This document shows positions 1 to 7,754 of a stretch of 64,000 nt of DNA, one piece after another. The DNA comes from Algoriphagus machipongonensis (lineage in GTDB: Bacteria; Bacteroidota; Bacteroidia; Cytophagales; Cyclobacteriaceae), in NCBI RefSeq assembly GCF_000166275.1, contig NZ_CM001023.1:2793001-2857000 (forward strand), given 5' to 3'. The notes beneath the pieces were generated by a model. That model was not told the DNA's origin, did not search any database, and was given only the letters and a program-made list of their open reading frames with translations. The position numbers and the translations under genes are program-made. Within the stretch, counting starts at the first letter, position 1. Each line of letters starts with the position of its first letter.

Positions 1-218
1 CCTTGGTTTTGATATTGCTTTGCAACAGAAACGACAAATCGAAGGTTGGCTTTGGTTAATTTTTCCAAAGCTAGTTGGTCACCTTCTCTGATTCTTTTGG
101 CCAGAACTACCTCTTCATCTGCTGTTAACAGGTCTACCTTCCCAATTTCCTGGAGATATTTATCCAGTGACTGGCTTTCTCTGTTGGTAATCTGTTTGCT
201 AATTTTTAGCTGCCTCAT
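1..218 (-). CDS. rpoD: RNA polymerase primary sigma factor RpoD (N-terminal part)
   Basis: Only the first 72 codons are in the window; the gene continues past position 1. The reverse strand reads MRQLKISKQ, then [20 protein letters not shown] and a helix ending [15 protein letters not shown]. This is the very conserved start of the short Bacteroidota primary sigma factor: a short region 1.2 followed by the beginning of region 2.1. The family directs core RNA polymerase to housekeeping promoters. The start is the ATG whose complement is at 216-218, which gives the usual N-terminus of the family. It is separated by 70 bases from the stop of pnp upstream on the same strand, so readthrough from pnp is possible. 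Function is secure from sequence conservation; regions 2.2-4 cannot be seen. Confidence 0.93.
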   Translation of the reverse strand, partial: MRQLKISKQITNRESQSLDKYLQEIGKVDLLTADEEVVLAKRIREGDQLALEKLTKANLRFVVSVAKQYQNQ

Positions 219-288
219 TCAGGATTATGATTTGTGAATTTTAATTTAGTTGTATTCGTTAAAATAATCAATTACTGGATTAACCTAG

Positions 289-2427
289 TTATTTTGACTC
301 AGGTTTTTCCGGTTTTGGCAATAAAGCCTTTCTAGAAAGCTTGAATTTACCAGTCTTTTTATCGATATCGATCAATTTAACCATAATTTCTTCTCCTGGC
401 TCAAGTACACCGTCCATGCTCTCTACACGTTCCCACTTAATCTCGGAGATATGTAGTAAACCATCTTTACCCGGCATAAATTCCACAAATGCACCAAAAG
501 GTTGAATATTTTTCACTTTACCTGTGTAAGTCTCTCCGATTTCAGGCTGAGCAACAATCGCTTTTATCCTTGAAATCGCTGCATCCATATTGTCTTGGTT
601 AGCAGAGAATACACTGATTTTACCTTGATTATCCACTTCTTCAATCACAATCGTAGTGGAAGTATCTTTCTGAATTTCTTGAATTACTTTTCCACCTGGG
701 CCGATCACTGCACCGATCAACTCTTTTGGAATCATCATCATGAAGGATCTTGGCGTATGAGGCTTCAATTCAGTTTTTGGAGCTGCCAAAGTTTTGGTGA
801 TCTCATCCAAAATATGAAGTCTACCCTCTTTTGCCTGAAGCAATGCTTCCTTCAAAACAGAATAATCCAGTCCTTCTACTTTCAAGTCCATTTGACAAGC
901 GGTAATACCTTGAGAAGTACCAGTCACTTTAAAGTCCATATCACCCAAGTGATCCTCGTCACCAAGGATATCAGATAAAATAGAATATTTTCCAGTGTTA
1001 GCATCAGAAATCATTCCCATTGCAATACCGGTCACAGCAGATTTGATTTGAATCCCTGCATCCATCATTGCTAATGAACCTGCACAAACTGTTGCCATGG
1101 AAGATGAACCATTTGATTCCAATATATCAGAAACGATACGGATGGTGTATGGGTTCTCTTCTGCTGGTGGAAGCACTTTTTTCAATGCTCTCATCGCTAG
1201 GTTACCATGTCCAACCTCTCTTCTACCTGGACCTCTATTTGGCTTAACTTCACCTGTGGAAAATCCTGGGAAGTTATAATGTAAGTAGAACTTGTTATAA
1301 CCAGAAATTGTTGCACCATCTACCATCATTTCATCCATCTTAGTACCCAATGTACAAGTGGTTAATGATTGAGTTTCACCTCTAGTAAATACTGCAGATC
1401 CATGAGCTGAAGGCAAATAATCAACGACAGACCAGATAGGTCTTACTTCGTTCAATTTTCTACCATCCAATCTTTTCTTCTCATCCAATGTCAAATTTCT
1501 AGCAGCTTCCTTGTGGATTTTGCTGAAATAAGGACCGATTAGGCTAGCTTCATACTCATGCTCTTCGCCTAAACTTTCTACAAACTCATCTTTGATTTCT
1601 TTGATTAAAGCAGAACGCTCAGATTTATTTGCAATTTGCTTGCTTACAGATGCATAAAGTTTGTCATAAACTTCAGCTTTCATTTTATCGAAAAGTGCTG
1701 GATCAGACTTTTCGTGAGTATATTCTCTCTTTACTTCTTTACCAACAAGCTTGGTCAATTCAATTTGAGCTTGGCAATGTCTCTTGATTTCTTCATGAGC
1801 AAATTGCATTGCTTCAAGCATTTCTTCTTCCTGAATTTCGTCTGCTTCACCTTCTACCATCAAAATGAAGTCAAGTGAACCTGCAACGATAAATTCTAAA
1901 GAAGCCTTCTCCAATTCTGTTGGAGTTGGGTTAATTTTCAATTTCCCATCGATTTTCGCTACACGAACTTCAGAAATAGGACCATTGAAAGGGATATCAG
2001 ATACTGCCAAAGCAGCAGAAGCAGCAAGTCCTGCCAATGCATCTGGAAGTACCTCATCATCACCACTTACTAAAGTAATGGCGATTTGAGTGTCTGCGTG
2101 ATAATCATCAGGAAAAATTGGACGAATAGCTCTATCTACAATACGGCTAATCAAAATTTCATAATCGGAAAGTCTTCCTTCTCGCTTCAAAAATCCTCCA
2201 GGAATTTTTCCTGTTGAAGCAAATTTCTCTTGGTAGTCAACAGACATTGGCAAAAAGTCCACTCCCTCGCCAGCTTCTTTTTTGGATACCACAGTAGCCA
2301 AAAGCATAGCTTTTCCCATCTTCACTACGACCGATCCATCAGCTTGTTTAGCCAATGCACCTGTCTCGATAATAATTTCTCTTCCATCTTCTAGTTTGAT
2401 GGATTTGGTGATCAAGTTTGGTAACAT
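289..2427 (-). CDS. pnp: polyribonucleotide nucleotidyltransferase (PNPase)
   Basis: A 712-residue protein of normal family length. It phosphorolytically degrades RNA 3' to 5' and acts as part of mRNA turnover in the cytoplasm. Two RNase PH domains fill about residues 1-540, with the typical N-terminal [20 protein letters not shown] segment and the second-core [15 protein letters not shown] motif. A KH domain follows at about 555-620, with its GxxG loop visible as GPGGK. An S1 domain is at about 625-700 ([15 protein letters not shown]). It lies just downstream of rpsO on the same strand, the rpsO-pnp order found widely in bacteria. A hairpin with a T-rich tail between the two genes (2496-2522) could end rpsO transcription or act as an attenuator. 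Nothing is truncated or unusual in the reading frame. Confidence 0.97.
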   Translation of the reverse strand: MLPNLITKSIKLEDGREIIIETGALAKQADGSVVVKMGKAMLLATVVSKKEAGEGVDFLPMSVDYQEKFASTGKIPGGFLKREGRLSDYEILISRIVDRAIRPIFPDDYHADTQIAITLVSGDDEVLPDALAGLAASAALAVSDIPFNGPISEVRVAKIDGKLKINPTPTELEKASLEFIVAGSLDFILMVEGEADEIQEEEMLEAMQFAHEEIKRHCQAQIELTKLVGKEVKREYTHEKSDPALFDKMKAEVYDKLYASVSKQIANKSERSALIKEIKDEFVESLGEEHEYEASLIGPYFSKIHKEAARNLTLDEKKRLDGRKLNEVRPIWSVVDYLPSAHGSAVFTRGETQSLTTCTLGTKMDEMMVDGATISGYNKFYLHYNFPGFSTGEVKPNRGPGRREVGHGNLAMRALKKVLPPAEENPYTIRIVSDILESNGSSSMATVCAGSLAMMDAGIQIKSAVTGIAMGMISDANTGKYSILSDILGDEDHLGDMDFKVTGTSQGITACQMDLKVEGLDYSVLKEALLQAKEGRLHILDEITKTLAAPKTELKPHTPRSFMMMIPKELIGAVIGPGGKVIQEIQKDTSTTIVIEEVDNQGKISVFSANQDNMDAAISRIKAIVAQPEIGETYTGKVKNIQPFGAFVEFMPGKDGLLHISEIKWERVESMDGVLEPGEEIMVKLIDIDKKTGKFKLSRKALLPKPEKPESK

Positions 2428-2495
2428 ATATACGTGTTAGTATGTAAAGCGTCTAATAATAAAAGTAGTTGGTGATAACCTATAAAAAAGAAAAA

Positions 2496-2522
2496 GTAAG
2501 GCTCTCAATATGAGAACCTTAC
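2496..2522 (-). terminator. rho-independent terminator after rpsO
   Basis: On the minus strand GTAAGG and ACCTTAC-type arms form a stem of about 11 pairs with one mismatch around a short ATA-type loop. It is followed by a T-rich run (TTTTTCTTTTTT). It lies between the rpsO stop and the pnp start, so it may also tune expression of pnp. Confidence 0.6.
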
Positions 2523-2531
2523 AATTAAGGG

Positions 2532-2807
2532 TTATTTTCTGATTCCTAAATCGGCAATGATAGCTCTGTATCGTTCGATTTCTTTTTTCTGAAGGTAATC
2601 AAGAAGAGATCTTCTCTTACCTACTAGTTTCAATAAACCAAGTCTTGAGGAGTGATCCTTCTTATTTGACTTCAAATGCTCAGTCAAATGCTTGATTCTG
2701 TGTGAAAAGAGGGCAATCTGAGACTCAGGAGATCCTGTGTCTTTTTCAGATTTTAACCGTCCATGATTCTTAAACAACTCTTGTTTTTTCTCTGAGGATA
2801 AATACAT
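2532..2807 (-). CDS. rpsO: 30S ribosomal protein S15
   Basis: A 91-residue protein of the expected S15 length. It binds 16S rRNA in the central domain of the small subunit and helps nucleate the platform. The sequence holds the family signature: the [22 protein letters not shown] segment and the downstream [15 protein letters not shown] helix. It starts with MYLSSEKKQ. It is transcribed towards pnp on the same strand, with a hairpin in the 100-base gap. In other bacteria S15 represses its own message through leader structures; I did not find a leader here that I could support. Confidence 0.97.
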   Translation of the reverse strand: MYLSSEKKQELFKNHGRLKSEKDTGSPESQIALFSHRIKHLTEHLKSNKKDHSSRLGLLKLVGKRRSLLDYLQKKEIERYRAIIADLGIRK

Positions 2808-2868
2808 GTTTAGCTAAATTTTTATAAAACAACCACAAAGGTAAGGCTATTATTCAAATAATAAAAGA

Positions 2869-4683
2869 TCAAGCGGCTTTTGGACGAATTACTTTGCTCC
2901 ATTTCTTCAGCTTTTGCCAAACCGCCAAGTAGAAATCCGGCTCAAATAACCGAGCATCTTTTCTAGCTTGCTTCAGGAAGAATAATCCAAATGGAATCAA
3001 GCAGAGATTAGAAAACCAAGTTCCTATCAAGGGGTCTATAATGCCTTCTTTTGCCCACTTCTCTCCTGTCATGGTCAACATGTAATACACAATGAAAAAG
3101 ATGATTGAGATAAGTACTGGCATCCCCAGCCCCCCTTTTTTGATAATTGCTCCTAAAGGTGCACCGATCATAAACATCACTATACATGCAAATGCTTGGG
3201 TGTACTTCTGATACCAAGAAATCTCATACCTTCTATATTCTCTCTCATCGGTATCTATTTGCGCTTTTTTTACGTCAAATGAATTTTTGAGATTTCTGGA
3301 GTTGTTGGAAGCTATGGTAATGGCATTTCCTATGTAATTTTTACCAAACATGACAGAATCTATTTTTGCCTTTTCTTCTGCAGTAAGCGGTTTCGTACGA
3401 ATCACCTTTTCTGGCTCTTTTTCTACCCCGGCAGGAGTAAGCGTTAGCTTTTTATCTTTCCCTTCAGAGCTTCTTAGATCAGCTGAATCCACTAGAGTCA
3501 GAGGCTTTTCCCTGACGATCTCACGCTTTTTCTTAAATAAACTATCATTGGGTTGGGATTTGACTGCTGTAGCCTCCCCTAAGGCTAATGGCTTATCCTC
3601 AGGAGCGGTAATCGTCTCTTCCCTACCCTGAATTACTTCTGCACGTTTAGTACTATCTTGTTTCTCTTTAATTCGGCCCAAGGAATCCTTCAAAGCACGT
3701 TCCTTCTCCATTTTAATTTGGCGGATTGAATCATCCAAATTTCTTCTTTCCTGAATGCCTGGCAAAGGTTTAAGTTTCCTGTTTCTTGTAAAAAATTGGA
3801 AATTTGCCTCTGTGGAAATGTAATTTTGAAATACTTTATCATTCACCAAAGTGGTAATTGAGTCAAGTCCATCTTTGATTCCTGAAATATTTTTTATGGC
3901 TCGATTGGTAGACCAGAGGTCTTCTGGTGTACGGTCCATTTGGAAAGCATCCAAACTGAATACAATCACATTGGTCTCGAATTCACCTCGACTGAAATTA
4001 ACTGGTTTTTCAGCTATACCGCGGCTTTGCCTTTCTTCGGAGTAGTTTATGCCATTGTACAACGTCAAACGCATGTAACTATCGTTGAAAAAGGTCTCCA
4101 TACGACCTGAATCTGCCAGAGTCACATTTAAATTACCCTGAACTCCCGTATGGTCATAAATAATGATATCCTTCAGCCTAACATCATCAAGTTTCTTATT
4201 TACTTTAATGCTGTATCCCGGAATTCCATTATAAAATACCCCCTCCTTAATATCTAGGGCAGGAGATTTCATCCTGATATCATAAAGTAAGCTAAATGTC
4301 TTTAGGTTGACTTTAGGAACGAGATGGTTGTTAGAAAGGTAGGCTGCAAACGAAAGAACAATGACAAAGACTCCAATAGACCTCATAGCCCTTATAAGGG
4401 AGATTCCACTACTCTTGATTGCGGTCAACTCAAAGTGCTCACCAAGATTACCAAAAGTCATTAAACTGGATAGCAAAACCGCAAGTGGTAATGCCATAGG
4501 CGAAATACTGATAACGAAGTAAGAAATCAGTTCCATGTAAATCCAGAAATCCAGTCCTTTCCCGAAAATTTCATCGAAATATTTCAGCATATTGACAGTC
4601 AACAAGATGAAATCAACCACCAAGAATGTCAATAAAAATGGGCCTATAAAAGACCCAAGAATTAGTTTATCCAGTTTTTTCAT
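2869..4683 (-). CDS. LptF/LptG-family permease (YjgP/YjgQ)
   Basis: A 604-residue inner-membrane protein of the LptF/LptG family. These are the transmembrane subunits of the ABC machine that pulls lipopolysaccharide out of the inner membrane. Hydrophobic segments are at the N-terminus (about residues 10-120) and again at about 495-580. Between them is a large soluble region containing the family's PVNFSRGEFETNVIVFSLDAF stretch. Residues about 320-450 form a lysine/glutamate-rich insert with runs such as ALKDSLGRIKEKQDSTKRAE, low in complexity and unlike the shorter E. coli proteins. Whether it acts as LptF, LptG or a homo-oligomer cannot be told from one gene. The gene stands alone between rpsO and the START-like gene, all on the minus strand. 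Confidence 0.9.
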   Translation of the reverse strand: MKKLDKLILGSFIGPFLLTFLVVDFILLTVNMLKYFDEIFGKGLDFWIYMELISYFVISISPMALPLAVLLSSLMTFGNLGEHFELTAIKSSGISLIRAMRSIGVFVIVLSFAAYLSNNHLVPKVNLKTFSLLYDIRMKSPALDIKEGVFYNGIPGYSIKVNKKLDDVRLKDIIIYDHTGVQGNLNVTLADSGRMETFFNDSYMRLTLYNGINYSEERQSRGIAEKPVNFSRGEFETNVIVFSLDAFQMDRTPEDLWSTNRAIKNISGIKDGLDSITTLVNDKVFQNYISTEANFQFFTRNRKLKPLPGIQERRNLDDSIRQIKMEKERALKDSLGRIKEKQDSTKRAEVIQGREETITAPEDKPLALGEATAVKSQPNDSLFKKKREIVREKPLTLVDSADLRSSEGKDKKLTLTPAGVEKEPEKVIRTKPLTAEEKAKIDSVMFGKNYIGNAITIASNNSRNLKNSFDVKKAQIDTDEREYRRYEISWYQKYTQAFACIVMFMIGAPLGAIIKKGGLGMPVLISIIFFIVYYMLTMTGEKWAKEGIIDPLIGTWFSNLCLIPFGLFFLKQARKDARLFEPDFYLAVWQKLKKWSKVIRPKAA

Positions 4684-4755
4684 GCAGTAACTTACTCCTA
4701 AGCGGATTTACGTCCTTTTAGAAATGAAGTTCAAAAATGGTGATTAGTATTCAAA

Positions 4756-5151
4756 TTAACCACCAATAATTTCTTTTAGTGAACCAACTAACCCACCCCA
4801 AATTGCGATAAGTTCCTCATCATCATAACCATCAGAGTAATCTATCACCTTTAAAAATAGTGTTTGCGTTAATTCGTTTTCTTCTAATTTGAATTCTATG
4901 TAGGAATTATCGGAGGCATCTGGATTTTTTGGGTCGTAAAACTCAAATTTTACATGGGAGTTTGTTCGAATCGAAGCCAGTCTGGCATAATGATCTTCAT
5001 TATCGAAATTGAAAATAAAGTTTTTATCCTCGTTAATCCGGACTTCATCGGCGAACCACTCCTCTAATCCACTCGCTGTACTTAAATATTGAAAAACTAT
5101 TTTTTTGGAGGCATTGATTTGATAATCAGCTACAAACTTATTTTTGACCAT
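4756..5151 (-). CDS. START-like domain protein (SRPBCC superfamily)
   Basis: A 131-residue acidic protein. It begins with KFVADYQINASKKIVFQYLS, then GLEEWFADEV, the pattern of the AHSA1/START-like beta-sheet and helix-grip fold. It ends in a helix with AIWGGLVGSLKEIIGG. Bacteroidota carry a conserved single-copy protein of this type, usually annotated only as START-like domain protein. The fold binds hydrophobic ligands or client proteins, but no ligand can be inferred here. No signal peptide is present, so it is probably cytoplasmic. It is 72 bases upstream of the LptF/G gene on the same strand, so the two may be co-transcribed. Confidence 0.82.
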   Translation of the reverse strand: MVKNKFVADYQINASKKIVFQYLSTASGLEEWFADEVRINEDKNFIFNFDNEDHYARLASIRTNSHVKFEFYDPKNPDASDNSYIEFKLEENELTQTLFLKVIDYSDGYDDEELIAIWGGLVGSLKEIIGG

Positions 5152-5390
5152 GATATCTACTTTTTCTTTGCGAAAAATTCCATTTTTTAAAGAACTGTAA
5201 CTTGCATTTCACAGTACAAGACCTCATATTTGCATTCCCATTCGGAAGGGAGGTTTTCGGGTTTAAATATTTTCTTTTAAGCCTGTGACAATTTGAAAAT
5301 CGACGGCGACTTAATATAGCTATTAATTTCAAATTTCAATACCAGAAAAATGTTTCTCGTATTTAATAAACCTAAAGTTTGACTTAATTT

Positions 5391-5452
5391 AATATTTGGC
5401 GAGGTAGCTCATCCACGATAGTTATCGGGAGGTTAGAGCCCAGGATTCATTT
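5391..5452 (+). pseudogene. degenerate 5' half of a tRNA-Met with inserted palindrome
   Basis: This stretch copies the 5' flank and first half of the intact tRNA-Met at 5524. It reads AATATTTGGCGAGGTAGCTC, then an 18-base foreign module CCACGATAGTTATCGGGA (5413-5430), then GGTTAGAGC and CAGGATTCAT. The module replaces three bases of the D loop. After the anticodon-stem region the similarity stops, so no tRNA can form. The rest of the 5152-5523 gap shows no gene that I can support. The same module occurs twice more nearby in opposite orientation (5731-5748 and 6295-6312). Confidence 0.75.
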
Positions 5453-5523
5453 CCATAGCGTTGAATTTGGTAGGAATACTCAGAAGAATAAAGTTTCTTC
5501 TTTTTAACATATTTAAAATATTT

Positions 5524-5597
5524 GGCGAGGTAGCTCAGTTGGTTAGAGCGCAGGATTCATAACCCTGAGGTCACGGGTTCAACTCCCGTCCTCGCTA
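5524..5597 (+). tRNA. tRNA-Met (CAT anticodon)
   Basis: A full cloverleaf can be drawn. The acceptor stem GGCGAGG pairs with CCTCGCT, starting with a G-U pair. The D arm is AGCTC..GAGC. The anticodon loop TTCATAA carries CAT, and the T arm is ACGGG TTCAACT CCCGT. The discriminator base is A5597 and CCA is not encoded. The body matches the elongator tRNA-Met type common in Bacteroidota. A CAT tRNA could in principle be a tRNA-Ile decoding AUA after modification, but the body favours Met. It is the only intact tRNA in the window. Confidence 0.93.
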
Positions 5598-5599
5598 CG

Positions 5600-5632
5600 A
5601 AGGCTTTCAGAAATGGAAGCCTTTTTCTTTTT
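5600..5632 (+). terminator. terminator after tRNA-Met
   Basis: AAGGCTT (5600-5606) pairs with AAGCCTT (5617-5623) and a T-rich tail (TTTTTCTTTTT) follows at once. The same hairpin appears in decayed form at the ends of the two repeats at 5641-5780 and 6194-6342, which shows those repeats derive from a tRNA plus its terminator. Confidence 0.75.
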
Positions 5633-5640
5633 AATAAAAT

Positions 5641-5780
5641 AGAACGCTGGATTCTTATCCGCCACGGCGGACACGGGCCTGCCTGCCGTAGGCAGGTTCA
5701 ACTCCCCCCAGTAATTATCGGGACTCGATATTCCGATTACCATCGTGGAGCTTTCAGAAATGGAAGCCTTTTCTTTTTTA
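5641..5780 (+). repeat. degenerate tRNA 3' half with palindromic insertions, copy A
   Basis: This aligns with the second half of the tRNA-Met and its terminator, but four short modules interrupt it. TCCGCCACGGCGGA (5658-5671) sits after the anticodon region. CCTGCCGTAGGCAGG (5682-5696) sits at the T-stem/T-loop border. GTAATTATCGGGA follows the T arm. TTCCGATTACCATCGTGG (5731-5748) lies between the acceptor end and the terminator hairpin. Remaining tRNA words are GAACGCTGGATTC, CACGGG, GGTTCAACTCCC and CTCGATA, then GCTTTCAGAAATGGAAGCC. The remainder of the 5598-5900 gap holds no other feature I can support. Confidence 0.75.
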
Positions 5781-5924
5781 TTTAAACTACTCGCAAAATT
5801 GATACCTGTTGTACCAAGGCCATTTGGCACAAAAAATACGGTATTACTTTAGACCCCAGTTAATTTAAAAGCTCAATTTACAACTAATACTTTCAGAAAA
5901 GTGACGGTTTTACTATTTTACCCA

Positions 5925-6188
5925 ATGGATGAATTCGTCGTATACGTACTTTTTTCTAAGTCCTCAGGCAGAACTTATACCGGTATGACCTCTGATTTAA
6001 TCACACGTTTTCATTTCCATAATTACAAATCTACAAAGGGATTTACTGTAAGATATAGACCGTGGAAAGTATTACATGTTGAGTTTTTCCAAAATAAAAA
6101 GGAAGCATTGATTAGAGAAAAGGAACTGAAGTCTGGTAAAGGGCGGGAATTTATTAAAACTAAAATACTTCCATTTATTAATATCTAA
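5925..6188 (+). CDS. GIY-YIG nuclease domain protein
   Basis: An 87-residue single-domain protein from the ATG at 5925; a longer GTG start at 5901 adds eight residues without family similarity. The pattern VVYVLFSK, RTYTGMTSDLITRFHFHN and the later YRPWKVLHVE and REKELKSGKGREFI is that of the small UPF0213-type GIY-YIG proteins. These have the paired tyrosines of the GIY-YIG fold, an arginine on the first helix and a glutamate near the end. Such domains cut DNA in repair, restriction and homing enzymes; the role of the small free-standing Bacteroidota members is not known to me. Here the gene lies between two copies (5641-5780 and 6194-6342) of a tRNA-derived repeat. This suggests a link between the nuclease and the duplicated tRNA fragments, but that is inference. 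Confidence 0.82.
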   Translation: MDEFVVYVLFSKSSGRTYTGMTSDLITRFHFHNYKSTKGFTVRYRPWKVLHVEFFQNKKEALIREKELKSGKGREFIKTKILPFINI

Positions 6189-6193
6189 TTAAA

Positions 6194-6342
6194 GGATTCA
6201 TATCCGCTACGCCACAGCGCACAGGCGCGGCGGACACGGGCCTACCTGCCGTAGGCAGGTTCAACTCCCTCCCGGTAATTATCGGGACTCGCTATTCCGA
6301 TTACCATCGTGGAGCTTTCAGAAATGGAAGCCTTTTCCTTTT
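6194..6342 (+). repeat. degenerate tRNA 3' half with palindromic insertions, copy B
   Basis: This has the same structure as copy A at 5641-5780. GGATTCATA is followed by an expanded GC-rich module ending GCGGCGGA, then CACGGG, CCTGCCGTAGGCAGG (6245-6259), GTTCAACTCCC, CCGGTAATTATCGGGA, CTCGCTA, TTCCGATTACCATCGTGG (6295-6312) and the decayed terminator GCTTTCAGAAATGGAAGCC. It is a direct repeat of copy A, with the GIY-YIG gene between them. Confidence 0.75.
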
Positions 6343-6406
6343 AACCTATTTCCTAAACATTCATTGACTATTGTTCAGAGGAGTTTTTTTTCCTTATTTT
6401 TAGTTA

Positions 6407-7723
6407 ATGACTTCGCCCAAAATAAAGAATCCTCCTACCCTCTTTCTTGATAAATTAAAATTTCTAGGACCTGGATTTATCCTATCAGCTTCTATCGTAG
6501 GTTCAGGAGAATTAATTGCCACCACTGTATTGGGAGCTAAAGGTGGCTTCACCACTTTCTGGGTTATTATCGTTAGCTGCCTAGTCAAAGTAGCGATTCA
6601 ATTGGAGTTCGGTAAGAATGCGATCATTTCCGGCAAACCTTTGATGGTTTCATTCTCCAACTTGAAAGGACCCAAAAACTGGGCAGTTTGGACTACATTT
6701 TTCCTGACACTTTTTAAAATCATTCAACTCGGAGGAATGATAGGTGGAGCAGCAATCGCATTGAGTATGCTATTCCCAGAATTTTCAGCTTTCCTACTTT
6801 CTTTCATCTTAGGAGCAATCACTAGCTTATTGATCTATAAAAACTATTACAAGGTAGTTGAGCGAACATCCATGTTTCTTGTAGTGAGCTTCACCATTTT
6901 CACCATTGCCTCAGTCATTGCTGTAAATTTTAGTCCCTTTGGTTTCTCGATCTCTGATATCTTCAGTGGGCTGACTTTTGAATTACCCAGTGAATTGATA
7001 TTTGTAGCGATTGGTGCATTTGGAATCACAGGAGTAGCAAGTGATGAAATCATAGCTTATACCTACTGGTGCCAAGAAAAGGGCTATGCAAAATTTACTG
7101 GTAAAAATGATGGAAGCCCTGAATGGAGAAACCGAGCAAATGGCTGGATAAAAATCATGTATCTCGACGCGATTGTAGCAATGATCATATATACCATTGT
7201 AACAGCTGCCTTTTACCTTTTGGGAGCTTCCATATTGTACGGAAGAGAAGCAATCCCCAATGGAAACGAACTGATCGCCACTCTGGCTAATATTTATACC
7301 AAAACTATGGGTGAAGAAGTCAGTATTGCCTATACCATAGGTGCTTTTTTTGTGCTGTTTTCCAGTGTATTCGCCACATTAGCCTATTGGACTAGGTTAC
7401 TGCCTGATATATTTGGTCAAATGGGATGGATCAACTATTCAGATCGAAAAACAAGAGGTAAATGGGTTGCTATTTTGGCTTGGTCTCTCCCCATTCTTTG
7501 GTCCTTAGCCTTTGCTTTTGTCAAACTACCTACGCTGATGGTAATCTTCGGTGGTGTAGTCGGATCCGTCTTACTTTTATTGGTGGTTTACGCAGGAATC
7601 CATTTTCGATTAAAAAATGCCAAATTAAACCTGGCATCAGGAATTTTATCAAAAGTCATGTTTTGGCTAAGCGTACTTTCTATTGGCTTGGTATCTATTT
7701 ATGGAATTGTGAAATTATTCTAG
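6407..7723 (+). CDS. Nramp-family divalent metal transporter with altered metal-site motifs
   Basis: A 438-residue membrane protein with about 11 hydrophobic segments and the overall Nramp (SLC11/MntH) pattern: FLGPGFILSASIVGSGELIATT in TM1 and a TM6 segment GAFGITGVASDE. Classical Nramp proteins bind the metal with DPGN in TM1 and MPH(N) in TM6. Here the corresponding places read GSGE (about residues 32-35) and VASD (about 210-213). An acidic residue is kept, but the asparagine and methionine ligands are gone. The protein therefore belongs to a divergent branch, and its substrate may not be manganese or iron. It stands alone on the plus strand, convergent with the DUF5060 gene. I saw no DtxR-like palindrome in front of it. 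Confidence 0.82.
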   Translation: MTSPKIKNPPTLFLDKLKFLGPGFILSASIVGSGELIATTVLGAKGGFTTFWVIIVSCLVKVAIQLEFGKNAIISGKPLMVSFSNLKGPKNWAVWTTFFLTLFKIIQLGGMIGGAAIALSMLFPEFSAFLLSFILGAITSLLIYKNYYKVVERTSMFLVVSFTIFTIASVIAVNFSPFGFSISDIFSGLTFELPSELIFVAIGAFGITGVASDEIIAYTYWCQEKGYAKFTGKNDGSPEWRNRANGWIKIMYLDAIVAMIIYTIVTAAFYLLGASILYGREAIPNGNELIATLANIYTKTMGEEVSIAYTIGAFFVLFSSVFATLAYWTRLLPDIFGQMGWINYSDRKTRGKWVAILAWSLPILWSLAFAFVKLPTLMVIFGGVVGSVLLLLVVYAGIHFRLKNAKLNLASGILSKVMFWLSVLSIGLVSIYGIVKLF

Positions 7724-7754
7724 ACTTGATTCCTTATAACAGTTCAGAGAATTT

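Noticed and set aside
595..978. Open frame on the plus strand over pnp
   Set aside because: It is the antisense of a strongly conserved gene and has no recognisable protein features; many similar antisense frames across the window were left out for the same reason.
5579..5830. Minus-strand frame across the tRNA-derived repeats
   Set aside because: It is made of the repeat words themselves and covers the tRNA end and terminator; not a credible gene.
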